Assembly (NCBI GenBank): GCA_965224275.1
Contig: CBDCYR010000002.1
Span: 434,001-498,000, forward strand
Length of the DNA stretch: 64,000 bases
Direction of reading: 5' to 3'
DNA from: CAUZWH01 sp965224275
GTDB lineage: Bacteria; Pseudomonadota; Alphaproteobacteria; SHVV01
The notes under the pieces were generated by a model that saw nothing but the letters and a program-made list of their open reading frames with translations, had not been told where the DNA came from and did no database searches. Both the position numbers and the translations under genes were made by a program. Below, in pieces: positions 56,883-64,000 of the stretch. Each line of letters starts with the position of its first letter. The stretch's first letter is position 1.

Positions 56883-58361
56883 ATGGCAGCGCGCGGCTCG
56901 AAACTTCCTTACTGTACCTCCCCCGGTCACTTCTTCCGCCACCAGTCGGCCAAGCAGATTGGCCGGTTATTGCGCGAGTTCCTCGCCGCCAATCACTTGA
57001 CACCAACCGAACTGCTGCATTCCTCGAAGCATCAGAGAACGCTGTCGCAGGCCGACGACCTGCTTGAAAAAGCGATCCTGACGACCGCTGCCGAGCAGGC
57101 GGAAGCTACCAATACCTCGCCGGCAAAACGCGCCGAGGACATCACCGCTTTGGTCGACAAGATTCTTGCGATCACCTTGGCGGATGATCGCAAAACGCCG
57201 ATCACGACGTTGGACCGAGATACCTGCGTGCGGAAGCTGCGCGCGGCGATGGATCGCCTCGACGGCGCTGACTTGAAGTATCGAGGGCTGCGCCTCATCG
57301 TCCGCTATCTCGAGCCTTGCGACGGCTGGCGCGAGAAAATCGATGCGCTCCTGGTGATCGCCGAGACACTGGTCCGAGATACCGAAACCGTTAGCGGCCT
57401 TGCTCTGGTTGATGTCGTCATCGGCGAACTCCTGCGCAACCGCGCGGCGCTCGACAAGATCTTCGGGCCAGCGAAGTCACTTGACCATCGGTTAACCGAT
57501 ATCGCCCACCTCCACGAAGCACGGCTCGAAACCCGCAACGACATGGCCGCGCCAAATCTGGTCGGCCGTCTTAATGTAATCCTCGACGATTTTCCCATGC
57601 GGGCGGCACGCGCTGGGCTGGCGTTTCAGGTCCGCCTTGAATTGGCGAGCCGCGCGCAAGTTGCGTCGGTTGAAGTTGTCGATGAATTACGGGCTCTAGC
57701 GGCTCTGCACGAAACACTACGGCGCGCCGAGAGCTATGTCGGCGGCGACAGTGTTGGCCCGCTTCTCGAGCGCCGCATCTTGCGCACCTTGGGCCCCGGC
57801 GGATCGAGCGAGATCCTCCCGGAACAACCGCCCAAATCCGACGAGCTGGAAACGTTGATCGGCGTGCACGACACCTTGTCGGAATGTGCGGCAAAGAAAA
57901 TGCTCACCCGCCTTATCGAGCAGGCGTTCGATGACGATGATCTGGCCCATCAACTGCTGCATGGCGACGAAGACGCGCAGCGCATCCGGACAGTCGGGCG
58001 GTTGTACGAAGTCATCGAACGATCCCGCCTCTCGCAGGAGCACAAGCAGCGCTTTTGTGATCAAACTCGGGACATTCAGGTCGGTTTTATTGACCGTCGA
58101 CATTTCTTCTCAAACTTGGATCGTGCCGAACCCGACCCCGCCAACAAGGCGCTCTACCTGATCGACCTTTGCGCTGAGGGCGCCTTCGTGCCCGGGCCCA
58201 ACCTGGACAATGCCAAACAGGCGATCGATACCTGGATTACCAGCGACGCGTTCATGCCCAATTACCTTAACGGCGCGACCGATCCTGCCGAACAGTCAAT
58301 GAAAATCACCACACTCAAGCAGAAGCTTAAGGCGATCGGTGTCGACAACCAGGCTCTTTGA
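56883..58361 (+). CDS. Uncharacterised 492-residue helical protein
   Basis: I do not recognise this protein. From the ATG at 56883 it begins MAARGSKLPYCTSPGHFFRHQSAKQ, has no signal peptide or membrane helix, and is mostly predicted alpha-helical, rich in Leu, Ala, Arg, Asp and Glu. Cys and His near the start (CTSPGHFFRH) and a CAAKK segment in the middle are notable. It stands alone between the Rieske gene and a convergent secreted-protein gene. An upstream ATG at 56835 is also possible. The 150 bases before it hold nothing clear. Confidence 0.8.
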   Translation: MAARGSKLPYCTSPGHFFRHQSAKQIGRLLREFLAANHLTPTELLHSSKHQRTLSQADDLLEKAILTTAAEQAEATNTSPAKRAEDITALVDKILAITLADDRKTPITTLDRDTCVRKLRAAMDRLDGADLKYRGLRLIVRYLEPCDGWREKIDALLVIAETLVRDTETVSGLALVDVVIGELLRNRAALDKIFGPAKSLDHRLTDIAHLHEARLETRNDMAAPNLVGRLNVILDDFPMRAARAGLAFQVRLELASRAQVASVEVVDELRALAALHETLRRAESYVGGDSVGPLLERRILRTLGPGGSSEILPEQPPKSDELETLIGVHDTLSECAAKKMLTRLIEQAFDDDDLAHQLLHGDEDAQRIRTVGRLYEVIERSRLSQEHKQRFCDQTRDIQVGFIDRRHFFSNLDRAEPDPANKALYLIDLCAEGAFVPGPNLDNAKQAIDTWITSDAFMPNYLNGATDPAEQSMKITTLKQKLKAIGVDNQAL

Positions 58362-58398
58362 GCCAAACCAATCCGTCGGGTGTCGGCGCGCTCGTAGC

Positions 58399-59524
58399 TT
58401 AAGACGTGCCGTCGATACGCAGCGAGCCGAGGCCAAACTCACCGCCCCGATTAATCAGTGTAAATCCGTCGAACGGATCCCTGTAGCCGCGGTCAACGAC
58501 CGTGATCAGGCTCTGACCATCGATCCGCACGGTCATGGCACCGTCGCGCGTCCGCGTCCATTCCAGCAGGTGAGCGGCTCCATCGCCCAAATTCAGAACC
58601 GACTTACTCTCGGCGACAACGCTTGCCGACTGGCCGGCTCGACGAATGAGTGGCAGTTTTCCGGCTTCGGAAACGTATAGCCCGTAGCCGGCGGTCCGGT
58701 TGGCGCCCTGATAAATCAGCAGCTCGAGCGTGCCACCGTTACGTCGTTGCTTGATCTCGCCGGCCAACGAGAAAGCATTGGTTATGCGGGTTGGCAGATG
58801 GATTGCGGCGATGGCTGGGGTCTGCGCGGTTGGTTGGGGTTGTTGCTGTTGGCTGCTCTTCTGCCCGCCACCCAATTGTTGCGAGAGGATCGTTGCCAAG
58901 ACGCCGAGCGCCACATCCTTGGTATCGGTCCTTCTAGATCCACTAGAGTTCGAACTCTGGGACGTCGCGGTCCCACCGGTGCGGCTCAACCAGCGCCAGG
59001 ATTTCCTCGGCATGGGCCTCGATCCGGTGCGAGCGGTGGTCACCGCCTTGCGGCCTAGGCCCGACATCGCCCGTTCCGCCGCCACCGGATCGCCGTCGAG
59101 GCCGCAACCCCGAAGCGGCGCGCCGCCGAGCGCCGCGAATCTCCCATGGGAATCCCAAAAAGAATCCGTCAGCTCAGAAAATGCTCTAGAGTTCGAGACC
59201 GGCTTGATCGATAAAAAACTCGCCCGCTGTGACGGTCCAAGCTGGACTTCGCGTGTAATCGCCATCGCCAAAATCGTCGTAGACCAGCCGCTGGCGCCAT
59301 GGGTTCGTGTAACGATTGGCGAGGGCCCGCAGATCACGCAGAAACAACGGATCCGCGGCGCGAGCCCGATCGGCTTCGTCGATCAGACGACGAAGGTCTT
59401 TGACGAGCTTCTCGACCTGATCAGTGCTTTTCCCAAATTCACTGGAATAGCGCGATGATTGCGCTAAGGCTGGCGCCGCAACAAGAAATACCACGACGGA
59501 AAAAATAGTCAGAGTGCGGGTCAC
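58399..59524 (-). pseudogene. Secreted protein with C-terminal beta-sandwich-like domain, disrupted
   Basis: The N-terminal half starts at a GTG at 59524 with GGGAGGA seven bases upstream, has a signal peptide (TIFSVVVFLVAAPALAQ), a helical region, and reads FGDGDYTRSPAWTVTAGEF to a stop at 59186. The C-terminal half (from KDVALGVLATILSQQLGGG) continues in another frame with a Gln-rich linker (QQQQ) and a sandwich-like domain ending GGEFGLGSLRIDG. An IS630-type fragment lies between them. Removing it does not restore the frame, so at least one further base change is present. Confidence 0.75.
58954..59185 (-). mobile_element. IS630-family transposase fragment (about 232 bp)
   Basis: The segment is flanked by direct copies of CTAGAGTTCGA (plus strand, 58943-58953 and 59186-59196). 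Read on the minus strand in two frames it encodes the N-terminal part of an IS630 transposase: RFGVAASTAIRWRRNG (helix-turn-helix), then PRPQGGDHRSHRIEAHAEEI. The rest of the transposase is absent, so it is a short non-autonomous or decayed copy. IS630 elements duplicate TA; the 11-base repeat here is longer than expected. Confidence 0.75.
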
Positions 59525-59586
59525 AATTAGTCCTCCCGGATCCGAAAATAGTACCATTGGCGGTCGCCGAGGTGGAGGGGCGATCC

Positions 59587-60630
59587 CTACGGAACTACCG
59601 ACTTTTGCAGGAGATAGTGGCTCACGCCCCATTCTGTCCCGCGCCTAAAGACAAATAGTTCTGCCACCGCAAGAAAGAACAAGCGCCAGCGATTGAACCA
59701 TACGATTGCGTCTGGTTTGCCATAGGTCGCTTCGAGGATCGGCATAGCTGCGCCTCTATTGGCATCGAGGTTTTTCAGCCACTGCTCAGACGTCTGCGCG
59801 TAGTGGCGCCCATTCCATTCCCACCGATCAACGACCGAAAAAAGATCATCAAAACAATCGAGTAGGCCTCGACTCGGCATGAGACCGCCAGAAAAAAAGT
59901 AACGCCCCATCCAATTGCCCGCCCCATCTTCGAGAAAGCGATAGGGCACGTCTTTGTGCGTAAAAATATGCATAAAGAACCGCCCATCATCGCGCAGCCA
60001 CCGCCGCGCCCGAGTCAGCAGATCGCGCCAGTTACTCATGTGCTCGAACATCTCAATCGAAACGATCCGATCATAAGTGGCATCGGCATCAAAATCGTTC
60101 ATGTCGCGGGTAACAATTTGGACGTTTCCAAGTCCTCGCGTTTCGGCCTGGGTTTCGATGAACGAACGCTGCGAATCGGAGTTTGACACCGCCGTTATCC
60201 GGTTTTTGGGGTAATGCGCAGCCATCCATAGGGTTAGCGACCCCCACCCACATCCCAATTCAAGCACGTCCTGTCCGTCCACCAGCGCCGCGTGGGCGCA
60301 AGATTCGGCCAACGCATCGGCCTCCGCATCGGCCAGCCCGGTCGTGCCATTTCGGTACAAACACGATGAATATTTTCGGTGCGGCCCAAGCACCAGGGCG
60401 AAGAATTCGGCCGGCACTTCGTAATGTTGTTCATTGGCCTTATCGGGAACCAACGCGATCGGCTGGGTCGCCATCGTCTCAGCGAAATGCCGATTGCGAT
60501 CCCCGGCGTCGTGGGTATCAGCGATCGCTCCCAGGCGTTGGCGTAACATGCGCCTGATGACGGGCCGTATGAGACCGTCGGGAATCCGGCCAAGCTCCGC
60601 TTGCCTGATTCCAGCGCCCATTAAACTCAT
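59587..60630 (-). CDS. Cyclopropane-fatty-acyl-phospholipid-synthase-like methyltransferase
   Basis: The 347-residue SAM-dependent methyltransferase matches the CFA/mycolic acid synthase family, with the cofactor motif LELGCGWGSL (123-132) and the downstream SIEMFEHM and FMHIFTHKD. CFA synthase adds a methylene bridge to unsaturated fatty acyl chains of membrane lipids. The ATG at 60630 overlaps the stop of the DUF1295 gene as ATGA. A frame extending to 60816 is not native. It could also methylate another lipid. Confidence 0.85.
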   Translation of the reverse strand: MSLMGAGIRQAELGRIPDGLIRPVIRRMLRQRLGAIADTHDAGDRNRHFAETMATQPIALVPDKANEQHYEVPAEFFALVLGPHRKYSSCLYRNGTTGLADAEADALAESCAHAALVDGQDVLELGCGWGSLTLWMAAHYPKNRITAVSNSDSQRSFIETQAETRGLGNVQIVTRDMNDFDADATYDRIVSIEMFEHMSNWRDLLTRARRWLRDDGRFFMHIFTHKDVPYRFLEDGAGNWMGRYFFSGGLMPSRGLLDCFDDLFSVVDRWEWNGRHYAQTSEQWLKNLDANRGAAMPILEATYGKPDAIVWFNRWRLFFLAVAELFVFRRGTEWGVSHYLLQKSVVP

Positions 60631-61460
60631 TCCGGCCCCGCCGCACCGGTAACAGCTGCATCTCTCGATAGTCCTGGGAAAAACATATTGGTCCGCTGCT
60701 GATAGGCGCGATAAGCGTCGCCGCGCGAGGCCAAAAGATGGCGCTCGGTCGGCGGAACACCGGTAACTCGGATGAGAAAATGCAGCATGAACGCCGGCCC
60801 TACGAGGGTCAGCCACGCCCAGTGATAATGGTTAATGGCGCCGAATGCGATAACCACGTAAGAGAACCAGTGAACCCATTCGAAAAAATAATTTGGATGG
60901 CGCGAATAGCGCCATAACCCGTGATCGCAGATCTGACCGGCGCTTGACGCGGCCGCCTTAAAGCGCGCGAGCTGCCGGTCGGCAATACTTTCTCCGCCGA
61001 GGGCAACAATCCAGATCGCAAAACCGAGATAGTCCGTCCATCCGAGCACGGGGTCTGGGTTGCGCGCGGCAATAAAAATCGGCACAGCAAACAGCACCGC
61101 GGCCACCGCCTGCATCTGAAAAAACCAAAAAAGTCGGCGCTGCAGATCGTCGCCCCAGGATTCACGCAGCTCGCGGTAGCGTCCGTCCTCTTCCTCGCTT
61201 ACCACCCGCCGCCAGATATGCGAACCCAACCGAATCGCCCAAACTACTGCTATCAACGCAACCAGGGTTTGGCGTGACGTATTCGACGACGCGCCGACGA
61301 TCGGCGCCAGCGCCAGCCACACGCCAGCCAATCCGGTGCCAAACGACCAAGCGATATCGACAGTGCCGGCATTGCCGGTTTGGCGCTGGCGTAGCCATAG
61401 CAAGGCCATGATGACCACCAGAACCACGACAGCAATCACCAGAAGAACTGGGGCCGTCAT
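60627..61460 (-). CDS. DUF1295 / steroid-5-alpha-reductase-like membrane protein
   Basis: The 277-residue membrane protein has about six or seven helices and the C-terminal family motifs GLWRYSRHPNYFFEWVHW and LLASRGDAYRAYQQRTN. DUF1295 proteins resemble steroid 5-alpha reductases and are often found beside CFA-type methyltransferases, as here. They are co-translated (ATGA overlap). Function is inferred as lipid modification. Confidence 0.85.
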   Translation of the reverse strand: MTAPVLLVIAVVVLVVIMALLWLRQRQTGNAGTVDIAWSFGTGLAGVWLALAPIVGASSNTSRQTLVALIAVVWAIRLGSHIWRRVVSEEEDGRYRELRESWGDDLQRRLFWFFQMQAVAAVLFAVPIFIAARNPDPVLGWTDYLGFAIWIVALGGESIADRQLARFKAAASSAGQICDHGLWRYSRHPNYFFEWVHWFSYVVIAFGAINHYHWAWLTLVGPAFMLHFLIRVTGVPPTERHLLASRGDAYRAYQQRTNMFFPGLSRDAAVTGAAGPE

Positions 61461-61590
61461 AATCGAGAGAACACCGTTGTTGTGGAGAGAACTATCCTAT
61501 CCGGCATAGCTGTGTGGTTCGATCTAGGCCTGCAACCAATGCCAGGTTCGGTGGCTAACGGGCAGCGTCAGTTGCCACGCCGGGCCGCAA

Positions 61591-62133
61591 TTAGGTCGAT
61601 TTTTCCAAGCGCGGGGCTGCTGCGTCACCGGTCAACTGCCATTTGTATTGGCGGGCATAACGCTGCACGTCATAGACCTCCCACATGTGCGTGAGTTCGG
61701 TGGCCGCCAGACCTGTGTCGGCTTCGATATCAGCGCTGGTCAGCGTCGATTTCGGGGTCTGCGACAGCAACCAGCAAAGCGCCTCCCACCCGCTGCGACC
61801 GTCACGACTACTTGGCTTTGCTTCAACCAGCCCGCGACCCTCAGGTACACCGGTGATCTCGACGCCATTCCAAAACGCGACGCGGTCAAGAATGACCGAC
61901 GACGCCTGGTAAGGCTCCGCGTAGAACCAGGCCGCGCCGGCGTTGACCTCACCATCGACGACGATATCAAGATAGTCCGAAAAGCCCTTCCAGTGGCAAT
62001 AGGTGCGATTTTCTGGGCTTTCACGCACACAGTCCGGGTTGATCGAACTTCTTGGGAAGTACGCGTTTCCCTCGACCACCTCGATGTCATCGCTCTCAGC
62101 GATAACCTTTCCGTTCCAGATCGCCTGGGCCAT
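61591..62133 (-). CDS. DUF427-domain protein
   Basis: The 180-residue protein contains the DUF427 beta-rich core (IWNGKVIAES, ENRTYCHWKGFSDYLDI, AAWFYAEPYQAS). It also has a C-terminal extension including ELTHMWEVYDVQRYARQYKW, not usual in the short forms. I used the ATG at 62133 (GAGG six bases upstream); one at 62139 is also in frame. The function of DUF427 is unknown. Confidence 0.82.
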   Translation of the reverse strand: MAQAIWNGKVIAESDDIEVVEGNAYFPRSSINPDCVRESPENRTYCHWKGFSDYLDIVVDGEVNAGAAWFYAEPYQASSVILDRVAFWNGVEITGVPEGRGLVEAKPSSRDGRSGWEALCWLLSQTPKSTLTSADIEADTGLAATELTHMWEVYDVQRYARQYKWQLTGDAAAPRLEKST

Positions 62134-62215
62134 ATCCATTCCTCATCGACGTCATTAAACATGATGGTTTCGCCACGATAATACGCGCAATCGCGCAAAT
62201 GCTGTACACCAAGGT

Positions 62216-63103
62216 TCAAGCGCGCTCGACTTCGGCGTGCAACCATTCGCGAAACGCAACGACCTTGGGACGCTCGGCAGTCGCTTCCGGACAAACCAAG
62301 AAATAGGCATGATCGGCGAGCAGCGCGACGTCGAATATCCGTACTAACCGCCCGCTCTCGAGGTCCGCCTTGGCGAGCGCGCCGCGCGCGAGCACAACAC
62401 CTTGCCCCTCTATCGCCGCCTGCAGCGACATGCTCGAATCGGTAAAAACCGGACCTCGGGTCGTATCGACGCCTTCGACCGAGGCAGCGCGCAACCATTG
62501 GCGCCAGCCGGCCTCGCCATCGTCGTGCAGCAGGGTATGATTTTTCAGGTCGGTCGGATCGACCAGAGGTTTCGAACCATCCCGTAGCGCCGGACTACAT
62601 ACTGGGAAAATCTCCTCCTCAAGGAGAGGGTCGGTGCGGAGGCCCGGATAATCACCGCGTCCATAGCGGATGCCGACATCAACATTTTCGCGCTGAAAAT
62701 CGACAAATTCATCTTTCGGCGCAATCAACACATCAATCTCGGGGTACTGCTCGCGGAACCTGCCGAGGCGGGGCACCAACCACCTGGCCGCGAAGGAAGA
62801 AAGCACGCTGACCGTCAGCGTGCCCGACGAATCGGCTGACCGCAGCCGCAAGGTAGCTTGATCGATCGTATCGAATGCGTCGCGCAATGCGGGCCAATAG
62901 GCCTGGCCGTCGTGGGTAAGGGCTAAACCCCGGTTAACCCGGTTGAAAAGCGTGGTGCCAAGGAATTCCTCAAGGCCTTTGACCTGGTGGCTGACCGCTG
63001 CCTGAGTGACGGCGAGTTCGTCCGCCGCTTTAGTAATACTTAGGTGACGGGCGGCAGCTTCAAATGCACGCAAGGCGTTAAGCGGCGGTAGCTGGCGTGT
63101 CAT
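62216..63103 (-). CDS. LysR-family transcriptional regulator, GcvA-like
   Basis: The 295-residue regulator starts MTRQLPPLNALRAFEAAARH, with the helix-turn-helix at about 20-60 (AADELAVTQAAVSHQVKGLEE) and a substrate-binding C-terminal domain. This start is typical of GcvA-type regulators, which in Escherichia coli control glycine cleavage. The divergent DUF1127 gene is a common partner and probable target. Confidence 0.9.
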   Translation of the reverse strand: MTRQLPPLNALRAFEAAARHLSITKAADELAVTQAAVSHQVKGLEEFLGTTLFNRVNRGLALTHDGQAYWPALRDAFDTIDQATLRLRSADSSGTLTVSVLSSFAARWLVPRLGRFREQYPEIDVLIAPKDEFVDFQRENVDVGIRYGRGDYPGLRTDPLLEEEIFPVCSPALRDGSKPLVDPTDLKNHTLLHDDGEAGWRQWLRAASVEGVDTTRGPVFTDSSMSLQAAIEGQGVVLARGALAKADLESGRLVRIFDVALLADHAYFLVCPEATAERPKVVAFREWLHAEVERA

Positions 63104-63230
63104 TTACATAAGAAATTCTAATCAAACACATGAGAAACGATCGTTTGTGAATCTGCGCTAATATTCATAAATTAAATGATAGGAACCACTTTTCATGGGA
63201 CTAGTAGGAATTGATCGAGAGGATTGTATC

Positions 63231-63425
63231 ATGAGAAATAATACTGGAACACTCACCCTTTACGGCAGCCGATTCTCTCTGTCAACGACGCTCTTGCGCG
63301 GCTTGCACTTGGTCATCGCCTGGCACGAGCGGTCGCGTCAACGACGTCAACTCGCGGAATTCGACGAGCGGATGCTGCGCGACATCGGCATTCGCCGGGA
63401 GATCGTGTCCCGCGGAGTGGTGTAA
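63231..63425 (+). CDS. DUF1127-domain small protein
   Basis: The 64-residue protein ends with a typical DUF1127 motif (FDERMLRDIGIRREIV) after an arginine-rich helix. GAGAGG lies about nine bases before the ATG at 63231. DUF1127 proteins in alphaproteobacteria are small, often stress-related and RNA- or metabolism-linked, with mostly unclear roles. A 6-base stem AGAGCG/CGCTCT with a 3-base loop overlaps the stop codon and may be a weak terminator or the edge of the next insertion sequence. Confidence 0.88.
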   Translation: MRNNTGTLTLYGSRFSLSTTLLRGLHLVIAWHERSRQRRQLAEFDERMLRDIGIRREIVSRGVV

Positions 63426-63470
63426 GAGCGTTGCGCTCTACGCTGCTCCCGGCGGGTAGGGCCGGGACGT

Positions 63471-64000
63471 TCAGGCTGCCACGGTGGGCAGCGTGATGGG
63501 GACATCATCGCTCAGCGGAGCGATGGATTCCAGCGTCATGTATCTCCTTGAGACGGCCCACTCGTCGTTCTGCTCGAGAAGGATGGCGCCGACGAGCCGT
63601 GTGATGGCGGCTTCGTTGGGAAAGATACCGACGACGTTGGTGCGACGCTTGACCTCGGCATGGAGCCGTTCGATCGGGTTTGTGGAGTGCAATTTCTGGC
63701 GGTGCTCCCTGGGGAAGCTCATGTAGGCGAGGACGTCGTGCTCGGCTTCGTCCATGAGAACTGCCAGCTTGGGCACCTTGAGCCTGAGCTGGTCGGCGAC
63801 CTGGCGCCACTGGACCTTCGCGCTGTCGGCGTCCTCCTGGGCGAAGGCGGTGGCGACGAAGGCGGAGACGACGCGCCGGCCCTGGCGGCCGGCATGGGCC
63901 AGCAGGTTGCGGGCGAAGTGCACGCGGCAGCGCTGCCATGTGGCGCCGAGGATCCGGGTCGCGGCGGCCTTCAGGCCCTTGTGGTCGTCGGAGATCACCA
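63471..64000 (-). CDS. IS256-family (mutator) transposase, 5' end off window
   Basis: This is the C-terminal part of an IS256-type DDE transposase, with HSTNPIERLHAEVKRRTNVVGIFPN and LLEQNDEWAVSRRYM as the diagnostic block, and the second catalytic aspartate motif ISDDHKGLKAA near the window edge. The frame is open to base 64000, so the N-terminus lies outside. The left end of the element should lie between 63426 and 63470, just after the DUF1127 stop. I could not fix its inverted repeat without the other end. Confidence 0.92.
   Translation of the reverse strand, partial: VISDDHKGLKAAATRILGATWQRCRVHFARNLLAHAGRQGRRVVSAFVATAFAQEDADSAKVQWRQVADQLRLKVPKLAVLMDEAEHDVLAYMSFPREHRQKLHSTNPIERLHAEVKRRTNVVGIFPNEAAITRLVGAILLEQNDEWAVSRRYMTLESIAPLSDDVPITLPTVAA

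Noticed and set aside
58730..59458. Plus-strand 242-codon frame
   Set aside because: It crosses both the secreted-protein halves and the IS630 fragment in antisense and has no domain of its own.
63426..63470. Rho-independent terminator after the DUF1127 gene
   Set aside because: Two short GC stems are present but neither is followed by a T run, and the region probably includes the IS256 element end.

Overview
The window reads as chromosomal DNA of a GC-rich alphaproteobacterium, best guess a Rhodospirillales-like lineage. The order mraZ-rsmH-ftsL-ftsI-murE-murF with 4-base start/stop overlaps, a class A RNase P RNA, a methionine synthase split into two genes beside metF, the mlaA-mlaC pair, a GcvA-type LysR regulator divergent from a DUF1127 gene, and lpxB all fit that group. 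No tRNA, rRNA, CRISPR array or phage region was seen.

Layout. 1-6172 is the division and cell-wall operon on the minus strand (murF runs off the left edge), with three phased TGGGA repeats upstream of mraZ that look like a MraZ operator. 6487-6880 is rnpB. 6910-14752 holds a peptidoglycan amidase, a broken IS5 remnant, an ABC importer (binding protein and two permeases, no ATPase visible), an amidase-signature hydrolase, an intact IS5-family element and a Rieske oxygenase. 14893-22946 carries a TerB/DnaJ protein, a frameshifted SGNH hydrolase, a fused 5-oxoprolinase and three tandem SDR oxidoreductases. 23444-29092 is a methionine-cycle operon (ArsR-methyltransferase regulator, metF, two-piece metH). 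29463-32666 has mlaA, mlaC and ettA. 32864-36663 is a run of four EamA/DMT transporters, the third broken by an 8-bp duplication. 36849-42004 holds a PpiC-type isomerase, rpsU with a CTG start, a small exported protein and a giant cyclase-ATPase-TPR regulator.

42011-52430 is the most rearranged part. An IS91-family element of about 2.65 kb sits inside a cytochrome P450 gene. Joining the bases on either side restores the P450 frame exactly. The P450 lies directly downstream of, and in frame with, a Dyp-type heme peroxidase, which has its own frameshift, and a conserved companion protein. An iron alcohol dehydrogenase, a sugar-isomerase-like protein and two ketopantoate-reductase-like proteins flank this locus.

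52533-64000 returns to ordinary chromosomal genes: lpxB, a Gfo/Idh oxidoreductase, an AlkD-like repair protein, a second Rieske oxygenase, an unrecognised 492-residue protein, a secreted-protein gene broken by an IS630-type fragment, a CFA-synthase-like plus DUF1295 pair, DUF427, LysR and DUF1127. An IS256-family transposase runs off the right edge. At least five mobile-element families or remnants (IS5 twice, IS91, IS630, IS256) and six apparent frameshifts suggest a genome with active insertion sequences and ongoing gene decay, although some single-base frameshifts could be assembly errors.
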